Source of the DNA: Candidatus Omnitrophota bacterium
GTDB lineage: Bacteria > Omnitrophota > Gorgyraeia > JABMRN01 > RBG-13-46-9
Length of the DNA stretch: 52,192 nucleotides
Reading direction: 5' to 3'
Assembly (NCBI GenBank): GCA_016782445.1
Contig: JADHYM010000004.1
Span: forward strand, 1 to 52,192
The notes below the pieces were generated by a model. That model had not been told where the DNA came from. It made no database searches and worked only from the letters and a program-made list of their open reading frames with translations. Position numbers and translations under genes: made by a program. Positions 50,301-52,192 of this stretch are shown one piece after another. Position 1 is the first letter of the stretch; every line of letters begins with the position of its first letter.

Positions 50301-52183
50301 GGCCAAAAGGTTCCGATTATGATGGGCTAATCGCATATATTAGAAGCATATCAAGCGTGCGAAGGCTTACGCGTCTAGGGGAGATAAAGTTCGGAGTACT
50401 TAAAGAACTTGGTGATGAAAATGCGGAGATGATGCTTTATGAATCATGCTTACGCTTGGTTGTGTATATAGTGAGAAAAGAGTATCTCGGAAAAAGCAAA
50501 TTTTCATTTATGGAGCTCATAACAATAGGAAACGGCTTAAATAAAACAAATGGAAAAAAGAGTAAAGAAGGTTTAATTAAGTCTGGTCTAGCCAGGGCTG
50601 CACATCGCCATAAGCCACAGTATGGAAGACCGTTTGCGTCTTATGCTGGGGTAGCTGTTAGAAGAGCATTAGACGGGGTAATCAATGGGAGAAAAAATGA
50701 TGTTACGCTTCCGTATAGACTGAGCAAGGAAGCAAGCATTTTTGAAAGTATGTGTCGAGAGCAAGGTCTTGATCCTGGAAATTATAAAATACATAATATT
50801 GTATTTGCGGAGGCGCTAAACTTTACCGAAGCGGAGGTTGGAGAGCTGCGTGCTGCGCTTTTTGGCCAGCATTACATGAATAAGCCAGATATGCTTGAAG
50901 ACGGCGGCGAAAGTGACAGTACGGAAAAAATAGCAAGCCGCGAGAATGAGCTATATAAGAAAGTAGTGCGTCCCGAGATGGTGGATGTGATGATAAAAAG
51001 GGCCATAGAAATAGTACAAAGTATGTTTCCACCCGGAAAAATGAGAGGGTATAAAAGGCGTATTTTAATCGAGTATGTTTCCCCGGTACTTAAAGGTAAA
51101 AGTGGCATGACTCAACATGACATGGCGCTAAGATTAGGATTTTCAAGAAGGGTAAACAAAGGAGAATCAGTTGGTAGCCATATGCGCGCAGATCGTAGGG
51201 GTAATAAAGAACGGGGGCTGTATGCTATTCTGAGAAGAGCAGCAGAAGAGCTGGATTTTAGTATAGATGATTTTTCAGGGGGACTCAGGGACAGGACTAC
51301 GGGCAGAGGGCTGAGAATTGAGCGTGGCTCACCGGGTGATGCTTTACGGGTTATCTATGATGTATTTGGATTTAAAGAATTCAAAAGAGCTGACCTGCTC
51401 CCGCTTAGAAAATATCATCCGTCCACAGTGGATGTGGAACTTAGGATGTTACGCGAACTTGGACTCCTTATTCGCGTAAAAAGAGGCACATACAGGCTCA
51501 GCGCAATCCTCCGTGGTTCAAACGACGAAGAAACCTCAAGGAATATAGCCGCTCTTTATAATATGGAATTCAAGATAGGAAGAAAAAACGTACCCTTAGC
51601 CCGATATGAAATACCTGACGGAAAGCTTGATACGGTTCGGGAGCTTATAAAAGCTGAACTAAGCCAAAGATATATTAACGATGCTATGAGCGCAAAAGAA
51701 CGCACAGAGCCTGCTACTATAAGGGTTTGGAAGGGATATGCCTCACCAAGTCAGGGGAGTATGCTAACTCGAATCGAGAATATCTCTCAAAAAGGCCCTT
51801 ACAAAATAGAGTTCTTGAGCCTCGAAGAACTTATGGAGAGCGCAAGTAAAGAAGGCAATCAGGTCACGATTATGCCTCATAAAAAAGGTATGCAAAATAA
51901 CGGAAGCATTATTTATATGAATCCGAGGAAAAGAACAATAGGTGCAGAGGATATTGTTCAGATAGGAGGTATAATAGCAACCGGTGTCGCGTACTTAAAT
52001 AACAATGATCTAGCCCTTAGAAATCTCTATAAACTTCTCACAGGCAAAGAAAAAGATATAACAGTTTCAAAACTAATGGAAGACCCGGCCGGATTTATCT
52101 TTGGATTAAAGGTAAAAAAGGTTGATATAGATGACCTCATGCGCCTTAACGAGCGGATCGAAGAGCTTCTCGAATCCGCATAA
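47366..52183 (+). CDS. Giant exported-type protein (AFALAPQ N-terminus) with sigma-70-like and winged-helix-like segments
   Basis: 1605 residues from the ATG at 47366; earlier in-frame ATGs at 47333 and 47354 are less signal-like. None has a clear ribosome site. Residues 1-32 form a signal peptide: basic start, hydrophobic FITALLVCFFIM, and a possible cut in AFA|LAPQ. No known catalytic domain is recognised. A beta-rich module with a DY(K/R)xN motif recurs near residues 308 (YLADDYKN), 428 (YFEKDYRPN) and 735 (YDTEDYKNN). Residues about 1005-1100 resemble sigma-70 region 2 (CLRLVVYIVRKEYLGK, then GRPFASYAGVAVRRALDG), followed by a region-3-like stretch and an HTH near 1247 (MTQHDMALRLGFSR). 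A winged-helix-like segment lies near 1337-1390. Base composition varies along the gene. The frame ends 9 bases before the window edge. Confidence 0.75.
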   Translation: MTNKQRKILVRFITALLVCFFIMSDAFALAPQYVADTPAFRLKYLRNHLEKSLDTQCARTPEKKAFMEECGDPEALLLSTGKRLVAERAWNDDLRFVRANIHEDIEILMQILREKDKYRYYGIRDLVLRKLPMEGHTLDTSERYVNHIIAMVFEWLTLVEAEIIDEAKIPEPYAALVCTLKGEIRSRKHSYFLSDFWDLKKRQEKIKDAIKDGMRFYQTASEKSGTKQSIAVEDNVDKLIRWHRTGKGFEVGDMIEIPYQIGGKKEFRRKHGYISFILDVPGKEGDTREIVFVGENDPNHGFVVNIYLADDYKNKSSCEPIATYKYYEYKGSTGKWVTQAISIPLGKLDVIKALKGERLKVFNRPTRVKIDQRPQAYVCRFRFMGGTSIAEDEHLCLPVECANHFREKGKYVIARVEYDEERGQGVSFYFEKDYRPNIKSKRAILTEYENSSKIGRAFAAFLEIKKYQKGQAPKKVKEQALGMNLYTNAKGEYEARVMQGRQVIRFLLSKIADEFFEKGDTIRKILSACFAYHPDYGRYVEVRIYPRRILEGALVKLEKYIEKADIETRKRRSIQSSILDLFKLMPCSTPKEIARGAAVLSRKLERHNNEDVIKDTLARLRIFVKAAGSDRISDREITRDGILLAKRYYRKECGNLLTELETVKMMDYILGDRNIYGKKIKPPTRFNLGLVNKDGRAHIVFGSKQIFMHGFKGLEGREIILVRVPDEKFEFVFHAYDTEDYKNNPDGAEIKRVLIRDLNSGLLIPIERKDVYYAKELIEKGMYRRALEVLEAIPVKGIPVFKLRRQAREGLRRNESAAENPGLLNEDERLRNHSYILARLICSGKSRESVERYMKFFPLTTGESPDRRVIAHLRTYFVEFIQGIARDGETIQVITNLMINLDMESDLPAQAHVNIAVIEALAESSDEYKTEALALELSRFLDYEGILKDETLKVLQDFFYSIPDNDKVFLTPESENGRRPKGSDYDGLIAYIRSISSVRRLTRLGEIKFGVLKELGDENAEMMLYESCLRLVVYIVRKEYLGKSKFSFMELITIGNGLNKTNGKKSKEGLIKSGLARAAHRHKPQYGRPFASYAGVAVRRALDGVINGRKNDVTLPYRLSKEASIFESMCREQGLDPGNYKIHNIVFAEALNFTEAEVGELRAALFGQHYMNKPDMLEDGGESDSTEKIASRENELYKKVVRPEMVDVMIKRAIEIVQSMFPPGKMRGYKRRILIEYVSPVLKGKSGMTQHDMALRLGFSRRVNKGESVGSHMRADRRGNKERGLYAILRRAAEELDFSIDDFSGGLRDRTTGRGLRIERGSPGDALRVIYDVFGFKEFKRADLLPLRKYHPSTVDVELRMLRELGLLIRVKRGTYRLSAILRGSNDEETSRNIAALYNMEFKIGRKNVPLARYEIPDGKLDTVRELIKAELSQRYINDAMSAKERTEPATIRVWKGYASPSQGSMLTRIENISQKGPYKIEFLSLEELMESASKEGNQVTIMPHKKGMQNNGSIIYMNPRKRTIGAEDIVQIGGIIATGVAYLNNNDLALRNLYKLLTGKEKDITVSKLMEDPAGFIFGLKVKKVDIDDLMRLNERIEELLESA

Positions 52184-52192
52184 TTCTTGCCC

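Overview
The window reads as a chromosome segment from an uncultivated Gram-negative bacterium, most likely of the Omnitrophota (OP3) in the PVC superphylum. This is inferred from several traits: a Pel-type exopolysaccharide locus with an outer-membrane barrel, lysine synthesis through DapL, a very long protein starting with a signal peptide and the motif AFALAPQ, and housekeeping genes interleaved with short conserved unknowns. No rRNA or tRNA gene was seen, so the placement is unconfirmed.

Layout. 1-137 is the end of an IS3-family element that cuts into a Pel-associated outer-membrane barrel gene. 144-10134 is one tightly packed operon: barrel remnant, degenerate receiver, pelD, pelE, a HEAT-repeat protein, pelF, pelG, and a receiver-like domain fused to YvcK. 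10232-11166 holds rplM and rpsI. 11357-11740 is a four-helix-bundle (S23-type) gene framed by inverted arrays of 7-base units. 11830-20567 is a complete arginine operon, argC-J-B-D-F-G-H, with a small nucleotidyltransferase pair set between argC and argJ. argH is AT-rich and framed by inverted repeats. 20607-25425 is the lysine/diaminopimelate run lysA-dapF-dapA-dapB-dapL, followed by folK, panC and nadX. 27661-31087 carries small unknown proteins, a TIM-barrel protein, an endonuclease III homologue, a ferredoxin and an inositol-phosphatase-family gene.

31088-31800 is a hairpin-rich stretch with a strong promoter driving a 47-residue protein. Then come a small membrane protein, an FAD-linked oxidase, a convergent DUF3108-type protein, a sensor kinase/response regulator/aquaporin operon, and an acyl-CoA dehydrogenase-EtfB-EtfA operon in which EtfA carries two [4Fe-4S] sites. 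41329-42198 is a repeat-filled intergenic region. A short MerR-like regulator, smc, a convergent GAF-GGDEF diguanylate cyclase, and a protein of about 1605 residues close the window.

How it works together. The Pel genes, the PelD-type receptor domain and the diguanylate cyclase point to c-di-GMP-linked polysaccharide export. The arg and dap runs give arginine and diaminopimelate/lysine, and folK, panC and nadX supply cofactors. The most unusual features are: gene cassettes bounded by inverted arrays of 7-base units; a giant protein with an export signal that also contains sigma-70-like and winged-helix-like segments; the receiver-YvcK fusion at the end of the Pel operon; several promoters that appear to start transcription only a few bases before the start codon; and an endonuclease III homologue whose fourth iron-sulfur cysteine position is a TGA stop.
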